Position numbers and translations under genes: made by a program | Assembly: GCA_021736475.1 (NCBI GenBank) | Contig: JAIPFV010000004.1 | Location: forward strand, 1 to 64,000 | Length of the DNA: 64,000 nt | Origin: Spirochaetia bacterium | Lineage (GTDB): Bacteria; Spirochaetota; Spirochaetia; DSM-16054; Sediminispirochaetaceae | Direction: 5' to 3' | In this document: piece by piece, positions 27,980 through 37,656 of the stretch | Position numbering within the stretch: position 1 is the stretch's first letter | How the letters are laid out: every line of letters starts with the position of its first letter | The notes under the pieces: model-generated | What the model saw: only the letters and a program-made list of their open reading frames with translations | Database searches by the model: none | Told to the model about the DNA's origin: nothing

Positions 27980-28759
27980 TTAAAGCCATCTTTGAAACCA
28001 CTCTGCCGATTCTCTAATCATTGTTTGAGTAGTCTGGTGCCCGGTATCGCGAAAGGTTTTCATACGCAGTTGCCGGGCATCGGTATATTGATGCGTAAGA
28101 GAGGTGTGGAAGGTACGCACCGGGAGAATCGGTATAATCGTGTCGTCCTCCGAATTGAGCAGCAGCAGGGGAAAGTCCCTGAGTTTCAAAGCTTGGGGCA
28201 GCGGTTGAGAGCCCTTTACCCGGTTTATCTTGGATTGTGGATATGACTGGTAAAATTCCGGGTTTTGCAGCTTACTGTTGTCGATAATGCTGCCGAAGTC
28301 GGGCGTGGAAATGATGCTGACCGCAGCCCGGATTCCTTCTCGTCCATACCTTGCGAGGTATTCATATACAATCATACCGCCCATGGAGGTGCCCTCCAAA
28401 CCACAGCGGCTGCTATCGACAATCGATGATTGTGAATAGTGCTGTATAATAGAGTCGATCTCTGCAGCGGTTTCAGTAATAATGTCAAATAAAGACTCCG
28501 CTTTCTGGTTGTAGGTAAGAGCTGCAAAAGTGCTGTCCTCTCGCTCTCCGTGGCGTACCGCATCGGGCATCACCACAAAAACTCCTTGTTGGGCAATGGC
28601 AAGGGCATTCTGCAGCTTACGCTCTTTGCTGCTGTCAAAGCCATGGAAGACGATTACCAGCGGCAAGGGCCTTAGGGATGCCCGTTGTTCGACTGCCGGG
28701 TACATTTCCAAAACGGGAATCGAATGTATTTTAGTACTGTGGAGGGTCAGAGTATTCAT
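27980..28759 (-). CDS. Alpha/beta hydrolase (esterase)
   Basis: LPLVIVFHGFDSSKERKLQNALAIAQQGVFVVMPDAVRHGER; nucleophile elbow GTSMGG. Start MNTLTLHS at 28759 preferred over 28825. Confidence 0.8.
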   Translation of the reverse strand: MNTLTLHSTKIHSIPVLEMYPAVEQRASLRPLPLVIVFHGFDSSKERKLQNALAIAQQGVFVVMPDAVRHGEREDSTFAALTYNQKAESLFDIITETAAEIDSIIQHYSQSSIVDSSRCGLEGTSMGGMIVYEYLARYGREGIRAAVSIISTPDFGSIIDNSKLQNPEFYQSYPQSKINRVKGSQPLPQALKLRDFPLLLLNSEDDTIIPILPVRTFHTSLTHQYTDARQLRMKTFRDTGHQTTQTMIRESAEWFQRWL

Positions 28760-28876
28760 GCTTTCAAATATAACTTGAAGATCCCCAAAGGTACAACCAT
28801 GGTTCGAATTGAAGTGCTGACCCATAGCACTCTTACGCTCTTGAAAAAAGCTCCCGTATTCTTCACTCTATGAATT

Positions 28877-29476
28877 ATGCCTATGTTTCAAAGCTATACC
28901 GCAACACAGCTATTTGAACCGATCGTGGAAATCCTTGAAGAGCATGTACAGGGCCTATCGGAGCATAAACTGCTGTATGCTCTTAGCGACCGGGGTTTTC
29001 TAGAATTTAACCCCCAGTTGCTTTCGGAAGAACTAAGCCTTTTTCAAACCCATTTTTTTCTGTTTCATGTGCTGTATCGTCTGCGGGACCTGCTGCATGA
29101 ACAGCAGCGATATGAACTGGAGATATTCTGTTTAGAGATTCGTCTGAAGCCTTATAGAGATGCTGCCGCACAGAGCCAGGGGCTTGCACAACTCGACCCT
29201 TTGAGGGAATACTATCTCGATTTAAAACAGCTTCATGAAACCGATGCTGCCGAGGTTGGGCAAATGCTGAATGGTTTTTACCAGAGGCTGGAAGCATATG
29301 AGCAGCGACGGGAAGCTTTAGAGGTTATGGGCTTGGAGGAGCAAGTAAATATACATATAGTTCGCCGGCGGTATCGGGCTTTGGTAAAGCAGCACCATCC
29401 CGACCACGGGGGAGACCGCGAAAAGTTCCATGCGGTAGAGAATGCGATGGAGCATTTAAGCCGCCTCTATGAATAG
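28877..29476 (+). CDS. Protein with C-terminal J-domain
   Basis: 199 aa. C-terminal VRRRYRALVKQHHPDHGGDREKFHAVENAMEHLSRLY, HPD intact. Confidence 0.72.
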   Translation: MPMFQSYTATQLFEPIVEILEEHVQGLSEHKLLYALSDRGFLEFNPQLLSEELSLFQTHFFLFHVLYRLRDLLHEQQRYELEIFCLEIRLKPYRDAAAQSQGLAQLDPLREYYLDLKQLHETDAAEVGQMLNGFYQRLEAYEQRREALEVMGLEEQVNIHIVRRRYRALVKQHHPDHGGDREKFHAVENAMEHLSRLYE

Positions 29477-29503
29477 AATCTTAATTAGTGTAGGTTACTA
29501 CGT

Positions 29504-30178
29504 ATGAGCGAAGAACAAATTACCACAAGCTGGCTAGAGCGCCATATAACTCTGCATACCCATGATACTAAGCGAGAAGAAATTACTTCTGGACTGGTAC
29601 ACGGAGCCGGCGTGATTCTGTCTTTAATTGCACTGGGCCTACTTATTCAGAAGGGACTGCAGGCGAACAATCCGACTATTCTGACAGGTTACGTTATTTA
29701 CGGAGTAGCGATGACTCTCCTGTACCTCTCCTCGACCCTGTATCACTTTGTACCGATATCGAACACAAAACGGGTGCTCCGTATTTGTGACCACATGTCC
29801 ATCTATATACTGATCGCCGGGACTTATACACCGGTTATGCTGAGTCTGGGAGGGTATTATCCCCTTTTAGCACTGGGCCTGGTATGGGCTATTGCCGCCG
29901 GTGGAATGGCCTTTAAGATTGTTTTCTGGGGCCGTATGCGGGTTGTGCAGATGCTCATTTATATTTTGATGGGATGGCTGATTGTACTGGTGTGGGAGCC
30001 AGTGGTTCAGCAGCTTTCACCTGAATTTTTTCGGATGATACTAACAGGAGGTATTATCTATACTTCCGGGACGCTGGTCTACTCAATGAAGAAAGTTCCC
30101 TACTACCATGCCATGTGGCATCTGTTTGTACTAGGCGGTAGTATCAGTCTGTTTCTTGCGATTTATCTATACCTGTAG
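29504..30178 (+). CDS. Hemolysin III / PAQR-family membrane protein
   Basis: 224 aa. REEITSGLVHGAGVILSLIALG, STLYHFVPISNTKRVLRICDHMSIYILIAGTYTPV, YHAMWHLFVLGGS. Confidence 0.92.
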   Translation: MSEEQITTSWLERHITLHTHDTKREEITSGLVHGAGVILSLIALGLLIQKGLQANNPTILTGYVIYGVAMTLLYLSSTLYHFVPISNTKRVLRICDHMSIYILIAGTYTPVMLSLGGYYPLLALGLVWAIAAGGMAFKIVFWGRMRVVQMLIYILMGWLIVLVWEPVVQQLSPEFFRMILTGGIIYTSGTLVYSMKKVPYYHAMWHLFVLGGSISLFLAIYLYL

Positions 30179-30256
30179 CGCTTCTCTCAAATCGTTCTTG
30201 GTTTTGATTTTACATTTCTGTTGACAAAGTAGACCTGCCGGGCCATGCTTTTTACT

Positions 30257-31543
30257 ATGTGTGATACTTTTGTAAGAAATGCAGGAATACAGGCCTCCGG
30301 TCAGGGACGTGCAAATTCAACTGCCCTGTTTGGAAAGAACTCCGACCGCCATCCAGACGAGCTGCAGATGCTGTTTGTGGGAAAAGCCGACTTGAATAAG
30401 TGGGAAGGTGAGTGTGAGCAAAACCTTGATAAGTATACAGATGGCCCCTTGATTGCCTTGAGACGGGTCTACGATCAATTTAGTCATCCGTATCAGGCGC
30501 TTATCTCCCGACCGATCTGGATGTGGGGTGGAGAGATGGGGCTGAATGAGCGGGGAGTTGCGATCGGTAATGAGGCCGTCTTCTCGCGGTGGATCAAAAA
30601 ACAGGATAGGAACAATGGACTATTGGGGATGGATATGCTGCGCTTGGCTCTACACAATGCGGCTACCGCCAGAGAAGCTGTCGACATTTTATGCCGACTG
30701 ATCGAGGGGGTTGGGCAGGGTGGAGACGGGGCCTACAAGGGCAGTCTCTACTACGATAACTCCTTTTTGATTACCGATCACCGCCAGGCGTTTGTACTGG
30801 AAACAGCTGCGCAGCACTGGGCTGTAAAGCCCGTTACAAGCGATGCAATCTCTAACTGCTATTCAATCCAGGACGATTTTGAAGGGAGTGACCAACTTAC
30901 CTCCCAGGCAGCATTTCGTCCACACGGCGGCGGCGGAGCCCGGGGGAATCGGTTTTCATTTGCTTCGCATAACGAAAGCAAGCTGCACAGAATGGCAGCT
31001 CGTGGACGAGCTCGCCGCGCTCGTGCTCGGCAGCTGCTTGATGCCCAGGATTTTACCTTGTCAAGCGCTTTCAGTTTGCTTAGAGACCATGGGGGGAACT
31101 CCCGTCCTCGTAGGGGTATGAAGAATCTATGTATGCACTCGGGTCGCTTTATTAAATCGGAGACCACCGCTTCGATGGTTATAGAGTATAGCGAAAGCGG
31201 TCCGGTTGCATGGCTTACCGGAGCGCCCCACCCCTGCGTGGCTCTCTTTCAGCCATGGAGCTTTGGAGAGCCTTCCCTTTCTGCCGGCCCTGTGTGTACA
31301 GACTATCGGGAGGGCGAAGAATATGCCGCTCAAATGATGGACATCAATCAAAAAATAAGCCGCAGCTACCCTCAGTTTGTGAAAGAACTTCAACCTGAGC
31401 GGAATCGTGTTGAAACGGTCTGCCGTGAATCTGTGCAGAAAGGGGCTGCCGAAGAGAAGCTTTCCAGTGCTATTCAGGGCTGCCATCAGGCTGCATTAGA
31501 GTATCTGCAGCGGGTGCAGGACTTTGCAGGTGAACATTCTTGA
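30257..31543 (+). CDS. C69/secernin-like dipeptidase (Ntn hydrolase)
   Basis: MCDTFVRNAG...ALFGKNSDRHPDELQ. Cys immediately after Met, and FGKNSDR motif. Confidence 0.8.
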   Translation: MCDTFVRNAGIQASGQGRANSTALFGKNSDRHPDELQMLFVGKADLNKWEGECEQNLDKYTDGPLIALRRVYDQFSHPYQALISRPIWMWGGEMGLNERGVAIGNEAVFSRWIKKQDRNNGLLGMDMLRLALHNAATAREAVDILCRLIEGVGQGGDGAYKGSLYYDNSFLITDHRQAFVLETAAQHWAVKPVTSDAISNCYSIQDDFEGSDQLTSQAAFRPHGGGGARGNRFSFASHNESKLHRMAARGRARRARARQLLDAQDFTLSSAFSLLRDHGGNSRPRRGMKNLCMHSGRFIKSETTASMVIEYSESGPVAWLTGAPHPCVALFQPWSFGEPSLSAGPVCTDYREGEEYAAQMMDINQKISRSYPQFVKELQPERNRVETVCRESVQKGAAEEKLSSAIQGCHQAALEYLQRVQDFAGEHS

Positions 31544-31577
31544 GAGAGGTCCGTCACCATTTTAGAAATTACATTTG

Positions 31578-31988
31578 TTATTGGTTTGGGTCCTTGCGAT
31601 AGCCCTTAGTTTTGCTGCGCTCCTTTTTATGCTGCAGCCGGCGCTCATTGGCGGCTCTCGGAGGACGGGTGCGTTTGCGTCTTTTAGGGTGAGAAAGGGC
31701 CGACTTTATCAGAGACAGGGCACGCTGCTCGGCGACTTCGCGATTATGTGCCTGGCTGCGGGACTCGGAGGATTGGATTACCAATTCATTTTCAGAGTTC
31801 AGACGATTGGTGAGTTTATGCACTACCCGCTCTTTCTGACCCTCAGGCAGGGGCAGGGTTTCGATGGGGAGGTGCAGGGTCACTTTGGTGGCCGTTTTGT
31901 TCACATGTTGCCCTCCAGGTCCACCGGACCTGGAAAAATCCACTCGACCGTTGTTATGAATCCATTCTCGGAGAACTTCGCTTTCCAT
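31578..31988 (-). CDS. arfB: Alternative ribosome-rescue factor / peptidyl-tRNA hydrolase ArfB
   Basis: 136 aa. FSRSGGPGGQHVNKTATKVTL (GGQ) and a basic C-terminal tail RRKRTRPPRAANERRLQHKKERSKTKGYRK. Confidence 0.93.
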   Translation of the reverse strand: MESEVLREWIHNNGRVDFSRSGGPGGQHVNKTATKVTLHLPIETLPLPEGQKERVVHKLTNRLNSENELVIQSSESRSQAHNREVAEQRALSLIKSALSHPKRRKRTRPPRAANERRLQHKKERSKTKGYRKDPNQ

Positions 31989-32012
31989 AGTTTCCTCTTA
32001 CCTACAATATAA

Positions 32013-33374
32013 CTACTGTTTCATCGATTTGAAAATCTGCTTTAACGCACTAATAAGCCATGCAAATGCCAGGCTGAAAGTAATAACTTCGGCAATGGGA
32101 AAGGCAAACCACAAGGCGCTTAGACCGAAAAATTCGCCAAGAATGTACATGCTAGGAAGCAGTATTCCAATGGTTCGCAGAATACCGATGAGCAAACTGG
32201 GAGACCCGCGTCCTATAGCCTGAAAAATATTTGCGGACATAATTGAAGGGCCCACAAATAAAAAACCGATGCTGATCCGCCGCATTGCGGTCACACCGAT
32301 GCGAACCAGTTCGGGGTCGGAGTTGAACATGGTGATGAGTTGACGGGGGATGCTCTGAAAAATCAAAAAGCCAATGAAGGTAAAGCAGAAGGCGGTCGTT
32401 ATTCCGATGCGGGCGGTTTGCTTCATCCGATCGGGATTACGGTTTCCGTAATTGTATCCGATCAGAGGCATCACCCCCTGACCAAGTCCAAAGACCGGCA
32501 TGAAAATGAAAGATTGAAGCCGAAAGAATATTCCAAACACCGCAATAGCAGTAATGCTGTGACGACCGATAATTAGATTCCCCCCGGCCAGCATGACGCT
32601 GGCCAGAAGCTGCATGGCCATTGCCGGTAGCCCAACACGGTAGATTTCCCTAATTATCATAAAACTGAAACGGAAAGTCCTAAGATTCATTTTTATTTCA
32701 TTTTTATCGCTAAAGAGAATCAGAATCACAAAGGTGCCTGAAATAATCCGGGAGAGAACTGTGGCAAGAGCCGCTCCTTCGACACCCATTTCAGGGAAGA
32801 TCCAAAAGCCGAAAATGAGAAGGGGGTCGATGGTTATATTGAGGATTGCTCCGATCATCATGGTAAGCATCGGAATAAAGGTATTTCCTTCTCCTCTTAA
32901 TATCCCGTTGAACAGCATAGGCACAAATAGCGCAATAGAACCGACCATGATGATTCGTATATAGTCTCCGCCCATCTTAATCAACAGAGGATCGTGGGTG
33001 AATAGGCTAATGAGGTTATGAGAGAAAAGCCAGCCAATCAGGGCAACCGTCGCTCCAAGAATTGCGGCAATGAGTACCACGTGGTCGGCAATTATTCCGG
33101 CCTTTTGGTGATCACCGCTCCCGAGGGTGCGGGAGATTAGGGAGGTGGCTCCGACACCGGTTCCAACCGCTAATGCAATTAGTACCATCTGAAGAGGAAA
33201 GGCCAGGGAGAGAGCGGAAAGGGCTTCCTTGCTTACATGACCGATGTAGATACTGTCAACTACATTGTAGAGGGCTTGAGTAGCCATACCAATTACACCC
33301 GGTATTGAGAGCTTTACAAGTAGGGAAAAGACCGGCTCGGTACCCAGCCGATTAGAACTGCGGTGTGCCTGCAT
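32013..33374 (-). CDS. MATE-family efflux transporter
   Basis: 12-TM MATE sequence: KLSIPGVIGMATQALYNVVDSIYIGH...GTGVGATSLISRTLG. Start MQAHRSSNRLG at 33374 with RBS aaggag. Confidence 0.9.
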   Translation of the reverse strand: MQAHRSSNRLGTEPVFSLLVKLSIPGVIGMATQALYNVVDSIYIGHVSKEALSALSLAFPLQMVLIALAVGTGVGATSLISRTLGSGDHQKAGIIADHVVLIAAILGATVALIGWLFSHNLISLFTHDPLLIKMGGDYIRIIMVGSIALFVPMLFNGILRGEGNTFIPMLTMMIGAILNITIDPLLIFGFWIFPEMGVEGAALATVLSRIISGTFVILILFSDKNEIKMNLRTFRFSFMIIREIYRVGLPAMAMQLLASVMLAGGNLIIGRHSITAIAVFGIFFRLQSFIFMPVFGLGQGVMPLIGYNYGNRNPDRMKQTARIGITTAFCFTFIGFLIFQSIPRQLITMFNSDPELVRIGVTAMRRISIGFLFVGPSIMSANIFQAIGRGSPSLLIGILRTIGILLPSMYILGEFFGLSALWFAFPIAEVITFSLAFAWLISALKQIFKSMKQ

Positions 33375-33398
33375 GTGGCTGCTCCTTGGAGTTGGGAA

Positions 33399-33428
33399 TG
33401 CAATTACAAATTGCAATTCGAAATTGCA
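33399..33428. promoter_or_regulatory. Operator-like array of overlapping inverted repeats upstream of MATE
   Basis: TGCAATT-ACA-AATTGCA (33399-33415) overlapping TGCAATT-CGA-AATTGCA (33412-33428), 25 bp upstream of the MATE start. Confidence 0.6.
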
Positions 33429-33717
33429 GAAAAGATAAGCTGCTGCCTGCTGGAAAAGCATAGTCACTAATACTTTTACTGTCAACTGCGGTTATATCCG
33501 GGCAGTATCTGTGTTATGCATAGAACATATATTTGAAGTACAGTAGTGTAGAAAAGGTTAGAGTTAAAACATAAAAAACCACCAAAAAATGAATAATATC
33601 TTACTAAATAGTACTATAAGTCCCTTTTTACTGTAAAAATATGATATTAAATACTTGAATTTAATGAATCAATTGATTAGTATTCTAAGCATTAATATCC
33701 GTTACCTTTTAGGAGGA

Positions 33718-34497
33718 ATGATGAAAAAGATTACGATTATAGGAATTGCCGTACTGATTTTCTTGGTTGCACCGGTGGCCGTGTTAGTGGCCGGGGGGCA
33801 GCAGGAATCCGACAACAGTATCAGTTTTGCTGGTTCAGGGGGATATCCTCCCTTTAACTTTGTGACCGATGAAGGCGATGTGATTGGCTTTGATGTGGAT
33901 GTTGCCCAGGAGATTGCAAAACGTCTGGATAAAGACCTCGAGTACAAGACCACCGCCTGGGACGGGATTATCGAAGGACTGCGTGCCGGTCGATACGACG
34001 GTATTCTTGGCAGTATGGCTATAACCGAAGAGAGAGAGAAGGTAGTGGACTTTTCCGAACCTTATTACTATTCAGGACCACAACTGATTGTGCGAAAAGA
34101 CAGTGATATCCGTGGACCGGAAGATTTAACTGCCGATTCTACTATTGGACTGGTAACCGGCACTACCTTTGAGCAGGACGCAGAGAAGCTGGGTGTGAAT
34201 GTGAAGCTGTATGAGGATGATACCCAGACCTTGATTGAACTGCTGAACGGTCGGGTGGATGGAGTTTTGACCGATCGTATTGTCGGCTTAAACGCAATCT
34301 CTGAGTTAAGTCAGGGTAATAAGCTGACCCTGGTTGGTTCTACTCTGCGAACCGAGACAATGGGAATCGCCTTCCGCGATGATAATGATGAACTGCGCGA
34401 GCAGGTAAATACAGTGCTGTCCGTAATGCGTACTGATGGTACTCTTACCGGTATCAGCGAAAAGTGGTTTAACGGACAGGATATAACCGTGGAGTAA
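33718..34497 (+). CDS. Amino-acid ABC transporter substrate-binding protein
   Basis: RBS aggagga then ATGATGAAAAAG. VAGGQQESDNSISFAGSGGYPPFNFVTDEGDVIGFDVDVAQEIAKRL. Confidence 0.92.
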   Translation: MMKKITIIGIAVLIFLVAPVAVLVAGGQQESDNSISFAGSGGYPPFNFVTDEGDVIGFDVDVAQEIAKRLDKDLEYKTTAWDGIIEGLRAGRYDGILGSMAITEEREKVVDFSEPYYYSGPQLIVRKDSDIRGPEDLTADSTIGLVTGTTFEQDAEKLGVNVKLYEDDTQTLIELLNGRVDGVLTDRIVGLNAISELSQGNKLTLVGSTLRTETMGIAFRDDNDELREQVNTVLSVMRTDGTLTGISEKWFNGQDITVE

Positions 34498-34501
34498 GAT
34501 C

Positions 34502-35173
34502 TTGAGTGAAATAATACCTTGGGATTTTAGCGTTATCCCGGAAAAGTTTTTACTTTTCCGGGATGCGGCTCTTATGACGTTACAAATCACCACCTTCGGT
34601 ATCTTAACCGGATTGGTGCTGGGGCTTGTGGTTGCCCTGGGAAAGCTTTCCCAACACAAGTTTACCTCTACACTTGCTTCGGCCTATATCTTCATCATCC
34701 GCGGTACACCGCTGCTGCTGCAGCTGTTTATCATTTATTACGGGCTGACCTCAATTGTAACGATTCCTCCCTTCCCTTCGGCGATTATCGCACTTGGGGT
34801 TCATAACGGGGCCTACATTGGTGAGATACTGCGCGGTTCAATCCAGTCGATACATTACGGCCAGATGGAGGCTGCGCGATCGCTTGGTATGACTCATCGC
34901 AAAGCGATGATTCGTATTATCCTGCCGCAGGCCTTTAAGCGGGCGGTACCGCCGTTAGGAAATCAGTTTATAATTGCACTAAAGGACAGCTCCCTGGCCA
35001 GTACGATTGCCGTATCGGAGTTGCTGCTGCGCGGACGGCAAATGGGCGCCTCTACTTTTATGTATATGGAGATGCTGATTATCGTTGCTATATGGTACCT
35101 GCTGATGACCACCGTTCTAACCTACGGGGTTCATCGATTGGAACAAAGGTTGAAGGTAAGTGATCATGACTAA
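34502..35173 (+). CDS. Amino-acid ABC transporter permease (TTG start)
   Basis: 223 aa. HisM/GlnP-type [35 protein letters not shown]. Confidence 0.93.
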   Translation: MSEIIPWDFSVIPEKFLLFRDAALMTLQITTFGILTGLVLGLVVALGKLSQHKFTSTLASAYIFIIRGTPLLLQLFIIYYGLTSIVTIPPFPSAIIALGVHNGAYIGEILRGSIQSIHYGQMEAARSLGMTHRKAMIRIILPQAFKRAVPPLGNQFIIALKDSSLASTIAVSELLLRGRQMGASTFMYMEMLIIVAIWYLLMTTVLTYGVHRLEQRLKVSDHD

Positions 35174-35921
35174 ATTAAAGGACCCGATTTTAAGGGTTGA
35201 GCATATAGAAAAATATTTCGGAGATCTGAAGGTATTGAAGGATATCAGTATCGATGTGGCCGAAAGTGAGGTAGTGGTGGTAATCGGGGCCAGTGGGTCC
35301 GGAAAAAGCACCCTGCTGCGCTGTATCAATTTCCTTGAGTATGCCCAGAAGGGAAATATTTATCTTGATGGAGAGCATATTAAGCCTCACAATAAGGTCT
35401 TAAATCGTATCCGTCAGGACGTGGGAATGGTGTTCCAGCATTTCAACCTTTTTCCCCATATGTCGGTGATCGGAAATGTGATCGAAGGTCCTATCCATGT
35501 AAAGGGTATGCCGAAATCTGCAGCCCGCGAGCTGGGTGTTCAGCTGCTTGAGAAAGTAGGGCTTGGAGACAAGGCCGAGGTGTATCCGGAAATGTTGTCG
35601 GGGGGACAAAAACAGCGGGTGGCGATAGCCCGTGCCCTTGCCATGCAGCCGAAGGTTATGCTGTTTGACGAGCCTACCAGTGCATTAGATCCTGAGTTGG
35701 TTGGTGAAGTAATTGGCGTAATGGAGGAGCTTGGAAAAGAGGGAATGACCATGGTAGTGGTAACCCACGAAATGTGGTTTGCAAAAGAGGCAGCCGACCG
35801 GGTTATCTTTATGGATGAAGGGGTTATTCTCGAAGAAGGGACCCCTGAAAAGATGTTCACCTCCCCCGAGCATGGTCGTACACAGGAGTTTCTGAGCCAG
35901 ATTCTTCCACAGGAGCTGTAG
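35166..35921 (+). CDS. Amino-acid ABC transporter ATP-binding protein
   Basis: [55 protein letters not shown] called from 35160; likely start ATGACTAAA at 35166. Confidence 0.95.
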   Translation: MTKLKDPILRVEHIEKYFGDLKVLKDISIDVAESEVVVVIGASGSGKSTLLRCINFLEYAQKGNIYLDGEHIKPHNKVLNRIRQDVGMVFQHFNLFPHMSVIGNVIEGPIHVKGMPKSAARELGVQLLEKVGLGDKAEVYPEMLSGGQKQRVAIARALAMQPKVMLFDEPTSALDPELVGEVIGVMEELGKEGMTMVVVTHEMWFAKEAADRVIFMDEGVILEEGTPEKMFTSPEHGRTQEFLSQILPQEL

Positions 35922-35976
35922 CGGAGCTTTTGCATTCGCGGTTTAATGAAATTGGCCCTATGGGGAAAGGCAAAGG

Positions 35977-37656
35977 CTAGGCAAAGGCGGTTTTCAGAAG
36001 CTCCTGGGTGTATTCGTGCTGGGGTGCGGTAAAGATATCTGCCGCCGGACCCTGCTCAACTATTTTCCCAGCCCGCATAATAACTAATTCATGACAAAGA
36101 CTTTTTACTACTTTCAGATCGTGGCTTATAAACAGATAAGTTAATCCGTGACGTTGCTGAAGGTTTCTCAGTAATTCAACCACCTGAAACTGAATTGACC
36201 TGTCGAGGGAAGAGGTTGGTTCGTCCAGTACTATAAAATCCGGTTTTAACACTAAGGCGCGGGCCAATGCTATCCGTTGCCGCTGGCCGCCGGAAAATTC
36301 GTTCGGGTACCGAAAGCGGGTATCCGGATCTAATCCCACCTCCTCCATGGCCGCGATTATAGAGGCTTCCCGCTTATGCTTGTTTACAATCTTATGCAGG
36401 TCCAGCCCTTCACCGATAATCTGTTCAACCGACATTCTGGGACTCAGGCTTCCATAAGGATCCTGGAAGATTATTTGAAGAGACCGGCGTAAGGGGCGCA
36501 TCTGCTTTGCGGTAAGTTCGTGAATCGGTCTGTTACCGAACAGAATCGAACCGCTGCTCTGTTCGAGCCGGAGCAGCGCTTTTCCAAGGGTTGTCTTGCC
36601 ACTGCCGCTTTCGCCGACCACACCCAAAGATTGGCCCCGCTTTACTTCCAGCGTAATACCATCTACAGCCTTGATATGTCCCTTGGTGATTCTGAAAAAA
36701 CCTCTTTGGATAGGAAACCATACCTTGAGGTTGTCAATTTTTATTAAGGTCTTCTGCTCTCCCTCTGCCGGCAGGGGGGCAGTATCCAGTTCTGCATTGA
36801 TTAGTGCCCGGGTGTACTCATGAGCAGGCTTGCTAAAAATGTGAAACTTGCGGGCAGTCTCGACAATGTGGCCATCTTGCATGACCGCCACTCGGTCTGC
36901 GATCTGTTTGACGATAGACAGATCGTGGGTAATAAACAACACCGACAGGTGCATCTCCCGCTGCAGCTGGGCGATTAGTTCAAGTATTTGGGCTTGAATT
37001 GTTACATCCAAGCTGGTAGTTGGCTCATCGGCAATCAACAGCCTAGGCTGGTTGATAAGAGCCATCGCTATCATGATCCGCTGGCGTTCTCCGCCTGAAA
37101 GCTGGTGGGGAAAGGCTTTGAGACGCTCCTGCGGGGCGTGAATACCCACCCGCTCCAGCCACTGCAGGGCGATTGGACGGGCCTTCTCCAAGCTAAGTCC
37201 CTGGTGGATATAGAGGGTCTCTGCTATCTGTTTTTCAATAGTGTGCAGAGGATTGAGCGAACTCATGGGTTCCTGGAAAATCATACCGATTTCATTTCCC
37301 CGTATATTCAAAAGCTGTTGCTCAGGTACCGACAGTAAATCCATTTTTGGTTCTGAGTGCAGGTAGATACGTCCGCTGGGATACTGCACATTGCCGGAGG
37401 GAAGTAGTCTTAGAATTGAGGAAGCGGTGACCGTTTTACCGGAACCGCTCTCGCCCACCAGAGCCACCGTTTCGTTTGCACCGATGTCAAGATCAACCCC
37501 GTGTACCACCTGATTAAGATCACTTCCGCGTCGAAACGCTACTCGCAGATCCCTTATAGAAAGCAAAGGGTCGGTAGATTCTACAGGTGTGTTCTTCATG
37601 GCATCCTTCATATAAATTTCGCTTAAACTATGCGGTTCGACGCGGATCGAAGGCAT
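35977..37656 (-). CDS. yejF: Peptide/microcin C-type ABC transporter, fused double ATPase
   Basis: 559 aa. Two ABC domains (GESGSGKT twice; LSGGERQRI and FSGGQRQRIALARALVL). Confidence 0.9.
   Translation of the reverse strand: MPSIRVEPHSLSEIYMKDAMKNTPVESTDPLLSIRDLRVAFRRGSDLNQVVHGVDLDIGANETVALVGESGSGKTVTASSILRLLPSGNVQYPSGRIYLHSEPKMDLLSVPEQQLLNIRGNEIGMIFQEPMSSLNPLHTIEKQIAETLYIHQGLSLEKARPIALQWLERVGIHAPQERLKAFPHQLSGGERQRIMIAMALINQPRLLIADEPTTSLDVTIQAQILELIAQLQREMHLSVLFITHDLSIVKQIADRVAVMQDGHIVETARKFHIFSKPAHEYTRALINAELDTAPLPAEGEQKTLIKIDNLKVWFPIQRGFFRITKGHIKAVDGITLEVKRGQSLGVVGESGSGKTTLGKALLRLEQSSGSILFGNRPIHELTAKQMRPLRRSLQIIFQDPYGSLSPRMSVEQIIGEGLDLHKIVNKHKREASIIAAMEEVGLDPDTRFRYPNEFSGGQRQRIALARALVLKPDFIVLDEPTSSLDRSIQFQVVELLRNLQQRHGLTYLFISHDLKVVKSLCHELVIMRAGKIVEQGPAADIFTAPQHEYTQELLKTAFA

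Noticed and set aside
30220-30256. TTGACA-containing promoter for the C69 peptidase
   Set aside because: A good -35-like hexamer, but no convincing -10 at 16-18 bp spacing before the start codon.
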